A stretch of DNA of 64,000 nucleotides from Candidatus Kaistia colombiensis (GCA_029203105.1 CP119318.1:3052501-3116500), one strand, 5' to 3'. Positions 29,906 through 39,267 are shown, numbered from the stretch's first letter. The notes: generated from the letters alone by a model not told the origin. A program made the numbers and translations.

Positions 29906-31360
29906 TTGACCGACCATTCTGATCTGCCGGAAGGCGCCGAAGGGCCCGAGGCAACCGATACTCATATCGAAACAAAGCGCATCCCCGAGCGCGCCCTCGT
30001 TCTCGTGCCGGTTCGGCCGGCACGGACGCGGCGTCGCGCCGAGGGCGAGCCTCGTGGCGCAGAGCGCAGCACGGCGGCGCGGGTCGAGGAAGCCATCGGC
30101 CTGGCGCTGGCGATCGAACTCGACGTCATCGAGGGGATTGCGGTCCCGCTGCCGATGTTCAAGCCGGCTACCTTGTTCGGTTCCGGCAAGGTGGCCGAAA
30201 TCGCCGAGCGCGTCGCCGCCGACCATATCGGGCTCGTCATCGTCGATCACGCGCTCACTCCGGTGCAGCAGCAGAACCTCGAGAAGGAATGGGGCACCAA
30301 GGTCATCGACCGCACCGGACTGATCCTCGAGATCTTCGGCGAACGGGCGCAGACCAAGGAAGGCACGCTGCAGGTCGAGCTGGCGCATCTGAACTATCAG
30401 AAGAGCCGTCTGGTCCGAAGCTGGACCCACCTTGAACGTCAGCGCGGCGGCTTTGGCTTCCTCGGCGGCCCAGGCGAGACCCAGATCGAAGCGGACAGGC
30501 GCGCGCTGCAGGAGCGCATTTCGCGCATCGAGCACGAGTTGGAAACCGTTGTCCGGACGCGGCGATTGCAGCGCGAGAACCGCCGCAAGATCCCGCATCC
30601 GATCGTCGCGCTCGTCGGCTATACGAACGCCGGCAAGTCGACGTTGTTCAATACGCTGACGAAGTCGGAGATCTTCGCCAAGGATCTGCTGTTCGCGACG
30701 CTGGATCCGACGCTCCGCCGGCTCAAGCTGCCGCACGGCACCGAGGCGATCCTGTCGGATACGGTGGGTTTCATCTCCGATCTTCCGACCCATCTGGTCG
30801 CGGCGTTCCGCGCGACTCTGGAAGAGGTGATCGAGGCGACGCTGATCCTGCATGTCCGCGACATCGCGCATGAGGACAGCGAGGCGCAGGCGCGCGACGT
30901 CATGGCGGTTCTCGAGCAATTGGGCGTCGAAGTCGGCAAGGCGGATCGTTTGATCGAGGTCTGGAACAAGATCGACCTGATGCCGGCCGACGCACGTCCG
31001 GCGGGGCGCATCCACAGCGAGAAGGGCAGGCCGGCGATCGTGCCGATCTCGGCCCTGACCGGCGAGGGCATCGATACGTTGCTCGATCTCGTCGAGCAGC
31101 GGCTGAACGAAGATCGGCCGGTCTTCACGCTGTCGCTCAGCGGACATGCGCTGGCCAAGCTGCACCGCCTCTATGATCTCGGCGAGGTGCTGTCGCGCGA
31201 CGATCTGGAAGACGGCACCACCGTTGCGCGGATCCGCGTTCCGGAGAAGAACGAGGCGGTCTTCCACCGCGAGTTTCCAGGCGCTCGCCTTCTCGTCCCG
31301 TCCGAGAAGGTCAAGCCCGAGACCGATCCCCAGCCCTGGGATCCGATCAAGAAGTCCTGA
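29906..31360 (+). CDS. hflX: Ribosome-associated GTPase HflX
   Basis: 484-aa GTPase that can split stalled ribosomes under stress. N-terminal HflX domain with LFGSGKVAEIAE and VVDHALTPVQQQNLE, then GERAQTKEGTLQVELA and GGPGETQIEADRR. The G domain starts near residue 238 with GYTNAGKSTLFN, followed by DTVGFISDLP and NKIDL. The start is TTG, directly after the hfq stop with GGGAG five bases upstream. Confidence 0.96.
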   Translation: MTDHSDLPEGAEGPEATDTHIETKRIPERALVLVPVRPARTRRRAEGEPRGAERSTAARVEEAIGLALAIELDVIEGIAVPLPMFKPATLFGSGKVAEIAERVAADHIGLVIVDHALTPVQQQNLEKEWGTKVIDRTGLILEIFGERAQTKEGTLQVELAHLNYQKSRLVRSWTHLERQRGGFGFLGGPGETQIEADRRALQERISRIEHELETVVRTRRLQRENRRKIPHPIVALVGYTNAGKSTLFNTLTKSEIFAKDLLFATLDPTLRRLKLPHGTEAILSDTVGFISDLPTHLVAAFRATLEEVIEATLILHVRDIAHEDSEAQARDVMAVLEQLGVEVGKADRLIEVWNKIDLMPADARPAGRIHSEKGRPAIVPISALTGEGIDTLLDLVEQRLNEDRPVFTLSLSGHALAKLHRLYDLGEVLSRDDLEDGTTVARIRVPEKNEAVFHREFPGARLLVPSEKVKPETDPQPWDPIKKS

Positions 31361-31362
31361 AA

Positions 31363-31387
31363 TTCCGCGCCCGGTTCGGGCGCGGAA
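31363..31387. terminator. Hairpin between convergent hflX and mazG
   Basis: TTCCGCGCCCG, loop GTT, CGGGCGCGGAA form a perfect 11-bp stem exactly between the two converging stops. No long U-tract follows, but the position and strength suit a shared terminator. Confidence 0.65.
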
Positions 31388-31390
31388 CGC

Positions 31391-32230
31391 CTATTTCCGC
31401 TCGCGCGGCCGGGATTTTGCCTCCACCCAGAGCGCTTCCATTTCGTCGAGACTGGCTTCGGCCGGGCTTCGGCCCTCGGCCGCGAGGCTTGTCTCGATAT
31501 GGCGGAAGCGATGCCGGACCTTTTCGTTGGTTCCGCGCAGCGCCGCGTCGGGATCGACATCGACGTGGCGGGCCAGGTTCGCAACGGCAAACAGCAGGTC
31601 GCCGATCTCGTCCTGAACCCGATCCCTGGATAGGACCGCGCGGTCGAGTTCGTGCTCGATCTCGCCGATCTCCTCCTTGATCTTGTCGAGCACGGCGCGC
31701 GGATCGTTCCAGTCGAAGCCGACGGTGCTCGCTTTTCGCTGAATCTTGACCGCGCGGGCGAGCGCGGTCATCCCGGCGGGGACATCATCCAGCAGGCTGG
31801 TCGGCGCCGCTTCGGATTGCCCGGCCTGAATGCGCTTTTCGGCGCGAATGCGCTTTTCTTCCGCCTTCACAACTTCCCAGAAGCCCTTGGCCGCGCCGGC
31901 ACTGCGAGCCTCCTCGCTGCCAAACACATGCGGATGGCGTCGGATCATCTTCGAGGTAATCGCCATCACGACATCGCCAAAGGCGAAAGCGCCCGATTCC
32001 TCGGCCATGCGGGCGTGATAGACGACCTGAAGCAGCAGATCGCCAAGCTCCTCCTCCAGATCGACAAGGTCGCCCCGCTCGATCGCGTCGGCAACCTCAT
32101 AGGCCTCCTCGATCGTGTAGGGAGCAATGGAATGAAAGTCCTGAACTTTGTCCCAGGAGCATCCCGTCACGGGGTCGCGCAGCGCCACCATGATCTCGAT
32201 CAGGCGTTCAATGTCTCGGGATGGCTGCAT
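31391..32230 (-). CDS. mazG: Nucleoside triphosphate pyrophosphohydrolase MazG
   Basis: 279-aa all-alpha NTP pyrophosphatase with two MazG repeats. The first reads CSWDKVQDFHSIAPYTIEE and LEEELGDLLLQVVYHARMAEE, and KMIRRHPHVFG follows it. The second has KIKEEIGEIEHEL and DEIGDLLFAVANLARH. The acidic EExxE/D residues that bind magnesium are present in both. It hydrolyses non-canonical or excess NTPs to monophosphates. Complete and unbroken. Confidence 0.95.
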   Translation of the reverse strand: MQPSRDIERLIEIMVALRDPVTGCSWDKVQDFHSIAPYTIEEAYEVADAIERGDLVDLEEELGDLLLQVVYHARMAEESGAFAFGDVVMAITSKMIRRHPHVFGSEEARSAGAAKGFWEVVKAEEKRIRAEKRIQAGQSEAAPTSLLDDVPAGMTALARAVKIQRKASTVGFDWNDPRAVLDKIKEEIGEIEHELDRAVLSRDRVQDEIGDLLFAVANLARHVDVDPDAALRGTNEKVRHRFRHIETSLAAEGRSPAEASLDEMEALWVEAKSRPRERK

Positions 32231-32367
32231 CGAAGGATCCTTGTATGCGGCAGAAGAGCGCTGGCCTACCGTCCGAAAACCCAGCGACCAGACTGTGGAA
32301 AGAGTATCACCACTCTATCCGAACCGTGCAGGATCGCGACGATCTGGCGATCGATCAAACCGTGTGT

Positions 32368-32396
32368 TTGTTGTTTTGTCCGTTTGTGCCTATATA
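32368..32396 (+). promoter_or_regulatory. Candidate sigma-70 promoter of the cold-shock gene
   Basis: TTGTTG, a 17-base spacer, then TATATA (32391-32396). Transcription from here would leave a 5' leader of about 125 bases before the cold-shock ATG, as is common for cspA-type mRNAs. Inference from consensus only. Confidence 0.5.
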
Positions 32397-32527
32397 GGGC
32401 GAATTCGATATTTAGCTCTGCCTTGATATTTGCCCGCGTGGCGCGTCCCAAGACATCGCTGGAACTCGGATTGGCCGATGCGGCGTTCGCGCGGCCATAG
32501 CCACGGCAATGACAAAGGACATGAAAT

Positions 32528-32737
32528 ATGGCTACCGGTACCGTCAAGTTTTTCAATAGCGAGAAGGGCTACGGCTTCATTCAACAGGACGGTGGTGGAC
32601 CGGACGTTTTCGTTCACATCAGCGCCGTTGAGCGTGCTGGCATGCGCAGCCTGGTCGAAGGCCAGAAGCTGAGCTTCGACGTCGAACCCGATCGTCGCAG
32701 CGGCAAGTCGGCTGCAGCGAATCTCCAGAGCGCCTGA
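32528..32737 (+). CDS. Cold-shock domain protein (CspA family)
   Basis: 69-aa single-stranded RNA/DNA-binding protein. ATGTVKFFNSEKGYGFIQQD contains RNP1 (KGYGFI), and VFVHISAVERAG contains RNP2 (VFVHI). Members melt mRNA structure as RNA chaperones. A GGACATGA-type ribosome site lies just before the ATG. It is monocistronic, with a strong terminator downstream. Confidence 0.97.
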   Translation: MATGTVKFFNSEKGYGFIQQDGGGPDVFVHISAVERAGMRSLVEGQKLSFDVEPDRRSGKSAAANLQSA

Positions 32738-32757
32738 ACGCATCCGTTCGCGTGACC

Positions 32758-32788
32758 GGGTCCGGCGTTCCAACGCCGGACCCTTTTT
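32758..32788 (+). terminator. Rho-independent terminator of the cold-shock gene
   Basis: GGGTCCGGCGTT, loop CC, AACGCCGGACCC make a perfect 12-bp stem followed by TTTTTGTTT, 20 bases after the stop. Confidence 0.93.
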
Positions 32789-33080
32789 GTTTAAAGGCCG
32801 AGATTGCTGGCGAGGGCGGCGTACCGCTCGGGGCGTCCCATGGCCAAACAGCCCGCCGCGCGCAGCGAAGTCGTTCTGTTTGACGCGACTACGAATGCGG
32901 CATCGGCATTCCAACCTGCGTCCCCGGCGACTTTTCGTAGGGTAATGCACACCGTCCGAACAAAACTGGTAAAGTAGATCGCCCGACGAATCCGTCGATG
33001 TCGCCGGTCAGGCTGTTCGTCTCGTTCCCGGATTGACGATCCAGTTGCCGAGCGCCGCCCTGCGGCACGAAAGGATGGCA
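32789..33080. other. Intergenic region, no gene identified
   Basis: About 290 bases after the terminator. A reverse-strand open frame crosses it but overlaps the start of the next gene and has no recognisable motif or start signal, so I do not call it. Confidence 0.4.
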
Positions 33081-33323
33081 ATGTCTCCAAGCGATACGAA
33101 AGATGCCGCCAAGGCGCGCGCCGAAGAGCGCTTCAAGAAGGCCGAGAAGCTTCGCAGTGGCGAGGCGGCGGTCATGGCAGGTGAGCGTGATCGCGTCGCC
33201 GCCCAGGCCGCCAAGACGGCCAGATTGCGCCAGTTGCGGCTCGCCAAGGAAGCCGCCGACGAGGCACAGCCCAAGGCGGTCGTGGAGAAGAAGGCTGCCG
33301 CCAAGCCGAAGACTCGGACCTAG
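33081..33323 (+). CDS. Small Lys/Ala/Arg-rich protein of unknown function
   Basis: 80 aa, strongly helical and charged, with no Cys or Trp: DTKDAAKARAEERFKKAEKL and KTARLRQLRLAKEAADEA. It resembles small conserved basic proteins of this order but I cannot name a family. The start at 33081 is preferred because AAAGG lies six bases upstream; ATG at 33075 is possible. It could bind nucleic acid, which is only a guess from charge. Confidence 0.65.
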   Translation: MSPSDTKDAAKARAEERFKKAEKLRSGEAAVMAGERDRVAAQAAKTARLRQLRLAKEAADEAQPKAVVEKKAAAKPKTRT

Positions 33324-33490
33324 GGTCCGTAGCCCATTCATGGAAATAGTGAGCGGCTTCATTGCATTGATTGATCGCGTTTGCTTCAGGCGAACCGGTG
33401 TCCGCTTCGCTCGCAAACACTCCCGGGTCAGCGTGCGGGTTCCGCCGAGCCTCCCATCCGCCATGGTTCGATGATCAGGCGCTACCTGCC

Positions 33491-34033
33491 ATGACACGCG
33501 CTCGAACGCGTCGTCGCAAGGCGCCGCCCCTAGTTTTTCTCGTGCTGCTCGTCGTCGGACTTCTGCTCATCGGTTATGTCGACCAGCAGATGCGCGAGAT
33601 TCGCGCAGCCGACGGTTCGATCATCGCGGTTCGCGATGGTGACTCGCTCGCCATCGACCGAACGGAATTTCGGATCCACGGCATCGACGCACCGGAACTG
33701 CGCCAAACCTGCCTGGACAGCAATGGCAAGCCCTGGCGCTGTGGCGAGGCGGCCAAGGCCGCCTTGCGGAAACTGGTCGCTCGCGGCGCATTGCGCTGTG
33801 CGCCACAAGCGCACGATCGCTTTCATCGTGTGGTTGCCACGTGCCGGGTGGACGGCGATGTCGATATTGGCATGGCCATGCTTCGCGACGGCTATGCGGT
33901 TCTTTTCGGTGGCGTCACGGAAGGCGGGTATGTTGCGGCCGAAATGGCCGCCCGACGCGACAAGCGCGGCATTTGGCAGGGTTCGTTCACCTCGCCGTCG
34001 GATTGGCGCCAGAACCACCCCCGGGGCGACTAG
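33491..34033 (+). CDS. Thermonuclease (SNase) family protein with N-terminal anchor
   Basis: 180 aa. A basic N-terminus (TRARTRRRK) is followed by one hydrophobic helix (residues about 12-32), then a staphylococcal-nuclease fold: VRDGDSLAI, FRIHGIDAPEL, RCGEAAKAALRKLV, RVVATCRVDG and MLRDGYAVLF. The catalytic Arg-Glu-Arg pattern is plausible but not verified. The anchor suggests that it acts in the periplasm. A cysteine pair may form a disulfide. Confidence 0.88.
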   Translation: MTRARTRRRKAPPLVFLVLLVVGLLLIGYVDQQMREIRAADGSIIAVRDGDSLAIDRTEFRIHGIDAPELRQTCLDSNGKPWRCGEAAKAALRKLVARGALRCAPQAHDRFHRVVATCRVDGDVDIGMAMLRDGYAVLFGGVTEGGYVAAEMAARRDKRGIWQGSFTSPSDWRQNHPRGD

Positions 34034-34269
34034 GCTTCTTCGACGTCATTCACCGGCATTCGCGCTTTGTTTGATCGCGCTTTCCTCCCGCGAAGCGGCG
34101 TCCACCTCGCGCCAGAACGCCCCGGAGGATCGATCGATGCAACTGCACAACCGAAATATTGACCCACTCATCATCCTGTGGTTGCGGCGATCGGATTTTG
34201 GTTGTATAGGGTTGTGCATACGTGGTGCCGATAAGCCAACTTCTTCTGGTGATCCGAATGGAGCCGGGC

Positions 34270-35106
34270 ATGAAGACTAGCGAATCCGTACAATTGGCTG
34301 GGGCGGAGCTCTCCGCAATGGCCTCGTCGCCGACCTCAGTGACGATCGCACTGATCGACCGTCGCGCCCTGGACAGGGAATGCCTGGCCCGCGGTCTTCT
34401 GGCCAGCCAGCCCAATCTCGAGATCCTGCTCTCTGAGACCGTCGAGGAGTGGGGGCGCAAGGGATCCGGCCAGAACGGACCGTCCGCGGTGATCCTGAGC
34501 ATCGGCGGACAAAGCGTCAGCGAGCCGGCGGTGGAGGCCGCGCTCGGTCGCCTGGAACGCGAGCAGCCCGATATTCCGGTCATCGTACTGGCCGACAGTG
34601 AGGCAGCGAGCCAGGTTCTGATGGCGCTGGATCGAGGCGCCAAGGGATACATTCCCTCCAGCATCGGGCTTCGCGTCGTCATCGAAGTGGTCAATCTGGT
34701 GCGGGCAGGGGGCGTCTATGTACCGGCGAGCAGCTTGACGGCCTCGCGACAGGAGATCCTGGCGCCGGAGACCGATGCGGACGACGATCCGCTCCACGAT
34801 CTGCTGACCGCACGTCAGTCGGCAGTGGCAGAGGCACTTCGCCAGGGCAAGGCGAACAAGATCATCGCCTATGAACTCGACTTGAGCGAAAGCACGGTCA
34901 AGGTTCACATCCGGGCCATCATGCGAAAGCTCCAGGCCCACAACCGCACCGAAGTCGCCTTCAAACTCAACAGCCTGTCGCCGGCGGGGCGCGGACCCGC
35001 ACGCGTCTTCAGCCTGCCGTCGCATCGCGAGAACGCTTCGAGCGGCCAGCCGCAGTCCATGCGCGCGCCGACCTTGGCGGCATCCAGAACAGCAGCCTAC
35101 GCCTAG
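34270..35106 (+). CDS. LuxR/NarL-type regulator with degenerate receiver domain
   Basis: About 278 aa. The first half folds like a response-regulator receiver (VTIALIDRRALDRECLARGL ... IPVIVLADSE ... LDRGAKGYIPSS), but where the phosphorylated Asp should be it reads VILSIGG, so phosphorylation is unlikely. A LuxR-type helix-turn-helix follows from about residue 178 (LTARQSAVAEALRQGKANK, STVKVHIRAIMRKL). The start at 34270 has GGAG six bases upstream; 34258 and a GTG at 34222 are alternatives. It lies directly before the polysaccharide export genes on the same strand and may regulate them. Confidence 0.85.
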   Translation: MKTSESVQLAGAELSAMASSPTSVTIALIDRRALDRECLARGLLASQPNLEILLSETVEEWGRKGSGQNGPSAVILSIGGQSVSEPAVEAALGRLEREQPDIPVIVLADSEAASQVLMALDRGAKGYIPSSIGLRVVIEVVNLVRAGGVYVPASSLTASRQEILAPETDADDDPLHDLLTARQSAVAEALRQGKANKIIAYELDLSESTVKVHIRAIMRKLQAHNRTEVAFKLNSLSPAGRGPARVFSLPSHRENASSGQPQSMRAPTLAASRTAAYA

Positions 35107-35200
35107 AGCATTCGCTCGAGCATAGCGCGACCAGGCATAGAGCTGGAGCGCTTGGCCGTTCCAGAGCCACGCGATGACGTCCTTCGATTCGGAGGTCATG

Positions 35201-37465
35201 ATGATCGTCTCGTCCTCGCCTTTCACACGGCGCGAGTTCTTGGCGCTGCGCGACGTAGCGGCGATGCTGCGCCGCCGGTCGGCGTGGCTCGTGCTGTTCG
35301 CGACGGCAGGTCTCGGCGCGGGCGCCGTCGTCTATGCCAACCAGCCTCGCCTCTATCGCGCTGAGGCCGTGATGGCGCTCGATGCCCGCCGCATCCAAGG
35401 CATGCCGATCGACCAGGTCGTCACGCCGCTGCCCCAGGAAAACCCCGTCCTTCGGACCGAACTCGATCGGATCGGCTCGCGCGTGATGGCGCAGCGCGTG
35501 CTGACGAAGCTGGCGAATGCGCGCGTCGATCCATTTGCCGCGGCCGGGCCGTACGCCGTACCGACCGGCGACGAGGCAACGACGGCGGACCACCCGAGCG
35601 GCCCCCCCGGCAACGCAACGCCGCCGCCGCTCCCGGACGGCGCAGGCCATCCGGAAGTGGCGGCGGCGTTGCGGGAGGACCGGCTGCGCGCCGGCCTCAA
35701 GGTGGTCAATGACGGCCGCTCCTACACGATCTACATCTCCTATACAGCCGAGGATCCGGACGTCGCGGCGCGGGTCGCCAACAGCTATGCGCAGGCCTAT
35801 CTCGACTATCAGGATGATGTGCAGATGGAGGCGACGCGGCGTGTCAGCGACTGGCTATCCGATCGCCTCAAGGTTCTCGCCACGAGACTGGAGCAGGCGG
35901 AGCAGGGCGCCGAGCGCTATCGTGCATCGTCCGGGCTACTGGAGATCGACGGCGTAACGCTCGCCGCGCAAAGGCTGAGTGCCCTCAACATCGAACTGAT
36001 GGCGGCGCGCGCCGCCCATGCGACGGCCGAGGCGCGCCAGAAGACCGCGGCTCGCCTTGCCGCCGATAGCGACGGCCTGGACAGCTTCACCGAAGTCCTC
36101 GGCTCGCCGATCATCCAGCAACTACGTGCAAGTCAGGCCCAATTCGAGCGTCGTCTGCGGGTGCTCAAGGATACTGGCGTCGCCCAGAGTGCGGAGATTC
36201 CCGCGCTCACGGCGGAACTGGAGGCGGTGCGGCAGCAGATCGCACAGGAGGTCGACCATATCCTCGTCAGCCTCCGCAACGAGATCGATGCCGCCGCGCG
36301 GCGGGCCGCCTCGCTGGAGGAAGAGCTTCGCCTCGCGCAGGCAAACTACGGCGCCTCGGATCTGGCGCGGGTCAAGCTCGAGGCGCTCGTGCGCGAGGCG
36401 AACGCGGACCGGGCGGTGTATGAGAGCCTGCTCGGACGCTCCAAACAGATCGTCGACCAGAACGGGCTGGTCGATCCAGGCGTGCGTCTGATCTCCGAAG
36501 CGATCGCGCCGAGCCGCCCATTCGGCCTGCGCCTTCTTCCGGCCCTCGCCATGGGACTGATAGCGGGCCTTGCTAGCGGCCTCGGGCTGATCCTGATCCT
36601 GGAACGTCTGGACGACCGCGTTCGCTCCCGCCGCGCGATCGAGACCGCCGCCGATGTGCCGGTCCTCGCAACCATCCCGATCCTGCCCTGGCGCCTCCGC
36701 AGCAGAACCTCCGGCCTGTGGGGGCAAATGCCCAGTGCAGGCTTTGTCGAGGCGATCGCCAGCCTGCAATGGATGTTGCGGCTCTCTCCGGCAACTCGCC
36801 GGGCCTCCACCTTCATGATCACGTCGGCGTTGCCGAGGGAGGGCAAGACGACGATCGCGCTGTCGCTCGCCCGTTCCATGGCGACGGCAGGGCGGTCCGT
36901 CGTGCTCGTAGATGCCGATCTGCATCACCAGGGTCTTGCCCGAATGGCAAGATCCAGGCATCCGGAAACGGGCGTCGCGCGCGGCCTGGACGCCTTTTTG
37001 CGCGGCGATGCCGAAATCGATGCCATCCTGACGCCGGACCCGGCGACGCCGCTGCAGATCATCGTCGGGTTCGAGCCGGTCATCGATCCGCAGGTGCGTC
37101 TGGGCAGCGCACGAATGGCATTGCTGATCGATGGATTGCGACAACGCTTCGATGTGGTGATCCTCGACGCGCCACCCGTGCTAACGACTTCCGACGCGGC
37201 CCAAATCGGCAGTCATGTCGACGCCATTCTCTTTGTCGTACGCTGGAGCAGCACAACTTGCGAGGTCGTGCTTTCGGCGTTGCAGAAGCTGGCCTTTTGC
37301 GGCCTTGATGTCCCGGCTTTGATCCTCAATCGGGTCGAACGCCGGGCTCACCGGAGTTATGAAGGGCCGCGCGCAAGGCCCCGCGACGGGGGCGCGCCGA
37401 GACACAGCGCCAGTCCCGTTGGTCAGGCCGAAAGTCGGCCAGCTGTCCAGGCCAGGGAGGGGTAG
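35201..37465 (+). CDS. Wzc/ExoP-like polysaccharide co-polymerase with BY-kinase domain
   Basis: 754-aa inner-membrane chain-length regulator. The Wzz domain has a first membrane helix near residues 25-45, a long periplasmic coiled coil, and a second helix (LRLLPALAMGLIAGLASGLG). The cytoplasmic kinase has Walker A SALPREGKTT near 540, Walker A' VVLVDADLHHQG and Walker B VVILDAPPV. The C-terminal tail is Arg/Pro/Gly-rich with a single Tyr, so the usual autophosphorylated tyrosine cluster is missing. The ATG at 35201 has GGAGG five bases upstream. The ExoF-like gene starts right after its stop. Confidence 0.9.
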   Translation: MIVSSSPFTRREFLALRDVAAMLRRRSAWLVLFATAGLGAGAVVYANQPRLYRAEAVMALDARRIQGMPIDQVVTPLPQENPVLRTELDRIGSRVMAQRVLTKLANARVDPFAAAGPYAVPTGDEATTADHPSGPPGNATPPPLPDGAGHPEVAAALREDRLRAGLKVVNDGRSYTIYISYTAEDPDVAARVANSYAQAYLDYQDDVQMEATRRVSDWLSDRLKVLATRLEQAEQGAERYRASSGLLEIDGVTLAAQRLSALNIELMAARAAHATAEARQKTAARLAADSDGLDSFTEVLGSPIIQQLRASQAQFERRLRVLKDTGVAQSAEIPALTAELEAVRQQIAQEVDHILVSLRNEIDAAARRAASLEEELRLAQANYGASDLARVKLEALVREANADRAVYESLLGRSKQIVDQNGLVDPGVRLISEAIAPSRPFGLRLLPALAMGLIAGLASGLGLILILERLDDRVRSRRAIETAADVPVLATIPILPWRLRSRTSGLWGQMPSAGFVEAIASLQWMLRLSPATRRASTFMITSALPREGKTTIALSLARSMATAGRSVVLVDADLHHQGLARMARSRHPETGVARGLDAFLRGDAEIDAILTPDPATPLQIIVGFEPVIDPQVRLGSARMALLIDGLRQRFDVVILDAPPVLTTSDAAQIGSHVDAILFVVRWSSTTCEVVLSALQKLAFCGLDVPALILNRVERRAHRSYEGPRARPRDGGAPRHSASPVGQAESRPAVQAREG

Positions 37466-38728
37466 ATGCTCCACCCGCTCCGCATGGTTTGGCATGGTGC
37501 GGGCCGACTTGCCTGGATCGGCCTGATGGTCGGCCTATTCGCGGCGGGGGGAGCCCTGGCGCAGGACAGTTACAGACTTGGCAAGGGCGATGTGCTGCAG
37601 ATTTCCGTGTTCGGCCAGCCGGACCTGAGCGGCAGATTTTCCATCGGTTCGGACGGTGCCATCCGCTATCCGCGGCTCGGCCGGGTGGACATGGCCGACC
37701 TGACGCAGGAAGAGGCCTCGCAGCGTCTTGCCGATCGTCTGGCCGGCCGCATTCCCGCCGACCGGATGGTGACCATCGACATTGTCGGCCACGCGCCTGT
37801 CTTTGTCACAGGCGATATCCAGGCGCCGGGACGCTACGAATACCGGCCTGGCATGATCGTCCTCGAGCTGGTGGCGCTCGGCGGTGGGCTTCGACGCCCG
37901 GCAACTCCGATGACGGGCGCCGCGCTGCAGATTCTGGCGCTTCGGCAAGACTATGCCGACCAGAAGCTGATCCGTTGGTCGCAGAGGGTTGAGCGCGCCC
38001 GCCTGACAGCGGAGATCGCGGCCGCTGAATTCGACAGCAAGGGGCTGATCACATCGGGTGCCCCGCGCGACATGGTCGATGTCGAGGCAGCATTGTTCCG
38101 CGTGCGCAAGGACACGCTGGTGGCGCAGGAGAAGGCCGCCGAAGCCCAGCGGCATACGCTCGACGGCGAAATCGAGACGTTGCAGCAAAGCCTCAAGCTG
38201 CATGACCGCGACCTGATCCTGATCGAACAGGATGTCGACGCCACCCAGCAGCTCGCCGATCAGGGCCTGACGGCGCATTCACGGCTGCGCGACAGCCAGC
38301 GCCAGCAATCGGCGCTGAAGCGGGACCGGCTCGAAGTGATCGGTCTCCTCGCCCGTGCCCGGCAGAACCGGCTCGAGGTCGATCAGCGCGTCGCGGCGCT
38401 GATGGAGGCCCGCGCGGCCGAGAACGCGGCCGCGCTGCGGGCGGTCGAGCTGGCCGCGCTGCGGACGGAGCAGAGGATCGCCTCTCTCGCCGCCAGCCTG
38501 GCGGCCGCCAACGATGATCTGGAGGCGGGCAGCATCCGCCCGATCCCTGCCGCGACCTATGCCGTCGTCAGGACAACGCGGGCCGGCACAACCCAGATCC
38601 TAGTTGGTGAACACGACCGGCTGCAATCGGGTGACATTCTCGAGGTGGACCGCCATTTGGCCGAACTGGAAGCGCCGATGCGGTCGCCACGGCCCGCATC
38701 GACGCCCGATCCGATCCCGACCCGATGA
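37466..38728 (+). CDS. ExoF-like polysaccharide export protein (OPX/Wza family), copy 1
   Basis: 420-aa periplasmic/outer-membrane export protein. A signal peptide occupies residues 1-32 (ending GGALA). The Poly_export domain follows (YRLGKGDVLQISVFGQPDLS, GDIQAPGRYEYRPGMIVLEL), then a long coiled coil (about residues 165-360) like that of Sinorhizobium ExoF, and a final SLBB-like segment. No lipobox Cys is visible, unlike E. coli Wza. It abuts the Wzc-like gene with a GGAGG ribosome site and would form the export conduit with it. Confidence 0.88.
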   Translation: MLHPLRMVWHGAGRLAWIGLMVGLFAAGGALAQDSYRLGKGDVLQISVFGQPDLSGRFSIGSDGAIRYPRLGRVDMADLTQEEASQRLADRLAGRIPADRMVTIDIVGHAPVFVTGDIQAPGRYEYRPGMIVLELVALGGGLRRPATPMTGAALQILALRQDYADQKLIRWSQRVERARLTAEIAAAEFDSKGLITSGAPRDMVDVEAALFRVRKDTLVAQEKAAEAQRHTLDGEIETLQQSLKLHDRDLILIEQDVDATQQLADQGLTAHSRLRDSQRQQSALKRDRLEVIGLLARARQNRLEVDQRVAALMEARAAENAAALRAVELAALRTEQRIASLAASLAAANDDLEAGSIRPIPAATYAVVRTTRAGTTQILVGEHDRLQSGDILEVDRHLAELEAPMRSPRPASTPDPIPTR

Positions 38729-38740
38729 AGGGGCGAAAAT

Positions 38741-39267
38741 ATGTCGATCAGTCTCCCGCTGGATCCGAAAGGCCCTTGCGACGCGCCAAGCGAGCGCGCC
38801 ATGCCGATGATAACCGTCGCGCTGGTCATGGCGCATCTGTCGCGGAGATCGGGCGGGGTGTTCGAGGCGATTTCCGGCATGGCGCCGGCGCTCGGCGCGC
38901 GGTCCGGCTTGGAAATCGGCGTTTTTGGGCTCGATCATCCGGCCCTGGATTTCGAAGCGTTGGCACTGCGTGGTGTGCGGACCCACGCCTTCGCCGTGCG
39001 CGGTCCGGCGGCCTTCGGCTATGCGCCAGCCCTCGGCAGGGCGCTGCGGAACGATCCGCCGGACCTGATGCATGTGCATGGGCTCTGGATGTATCCCTCG
39101 ATCGCCGGCATGGGTTGGCGGGGGCGGCGAATGCCCTATGTCGTGACACCGCACGGGATGCTGGATCGCTGGGCGCTTGCACAGCGCCGCTGGAAGAAGC
39201 GGCTGGCGGGGCTCGCCTTCGAGACGCGTCACCTGCGCGGCGCGGCGTGCCTGCACGCGCTCTGTGC
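38741..39267 (+). pseudogene. Glycosyltransferase family 4, N-terminal part, truncated by IS21-type element
   Basis: Only about 175 residues remain. Visible are the N-terminal Rossmann half, MAHLSRRSGGVFEAISGMAP, PDLMHVHGLWMYPSIAG and YVVTPHGMLDRWAL, typical of GT4 enzymes. The nucleotide-sugar-binding C-terminal half is absent: the sequence enters the insertion element at 39268 and the frame stops at 39424 inside it. The missing half is not found on the far side of the element. It starts 12 bases after the ExoF-like gene, so it belonged to that operon. Presumed inactive. Confidence 0.88.

Noticed and set aside
32791..33090. Reverse-strand open frame of 99 codons between the cold-shock gene and the small basic protein
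   Set aside because: It overlaps the start of the next gene, has no ribosome site and no motif.
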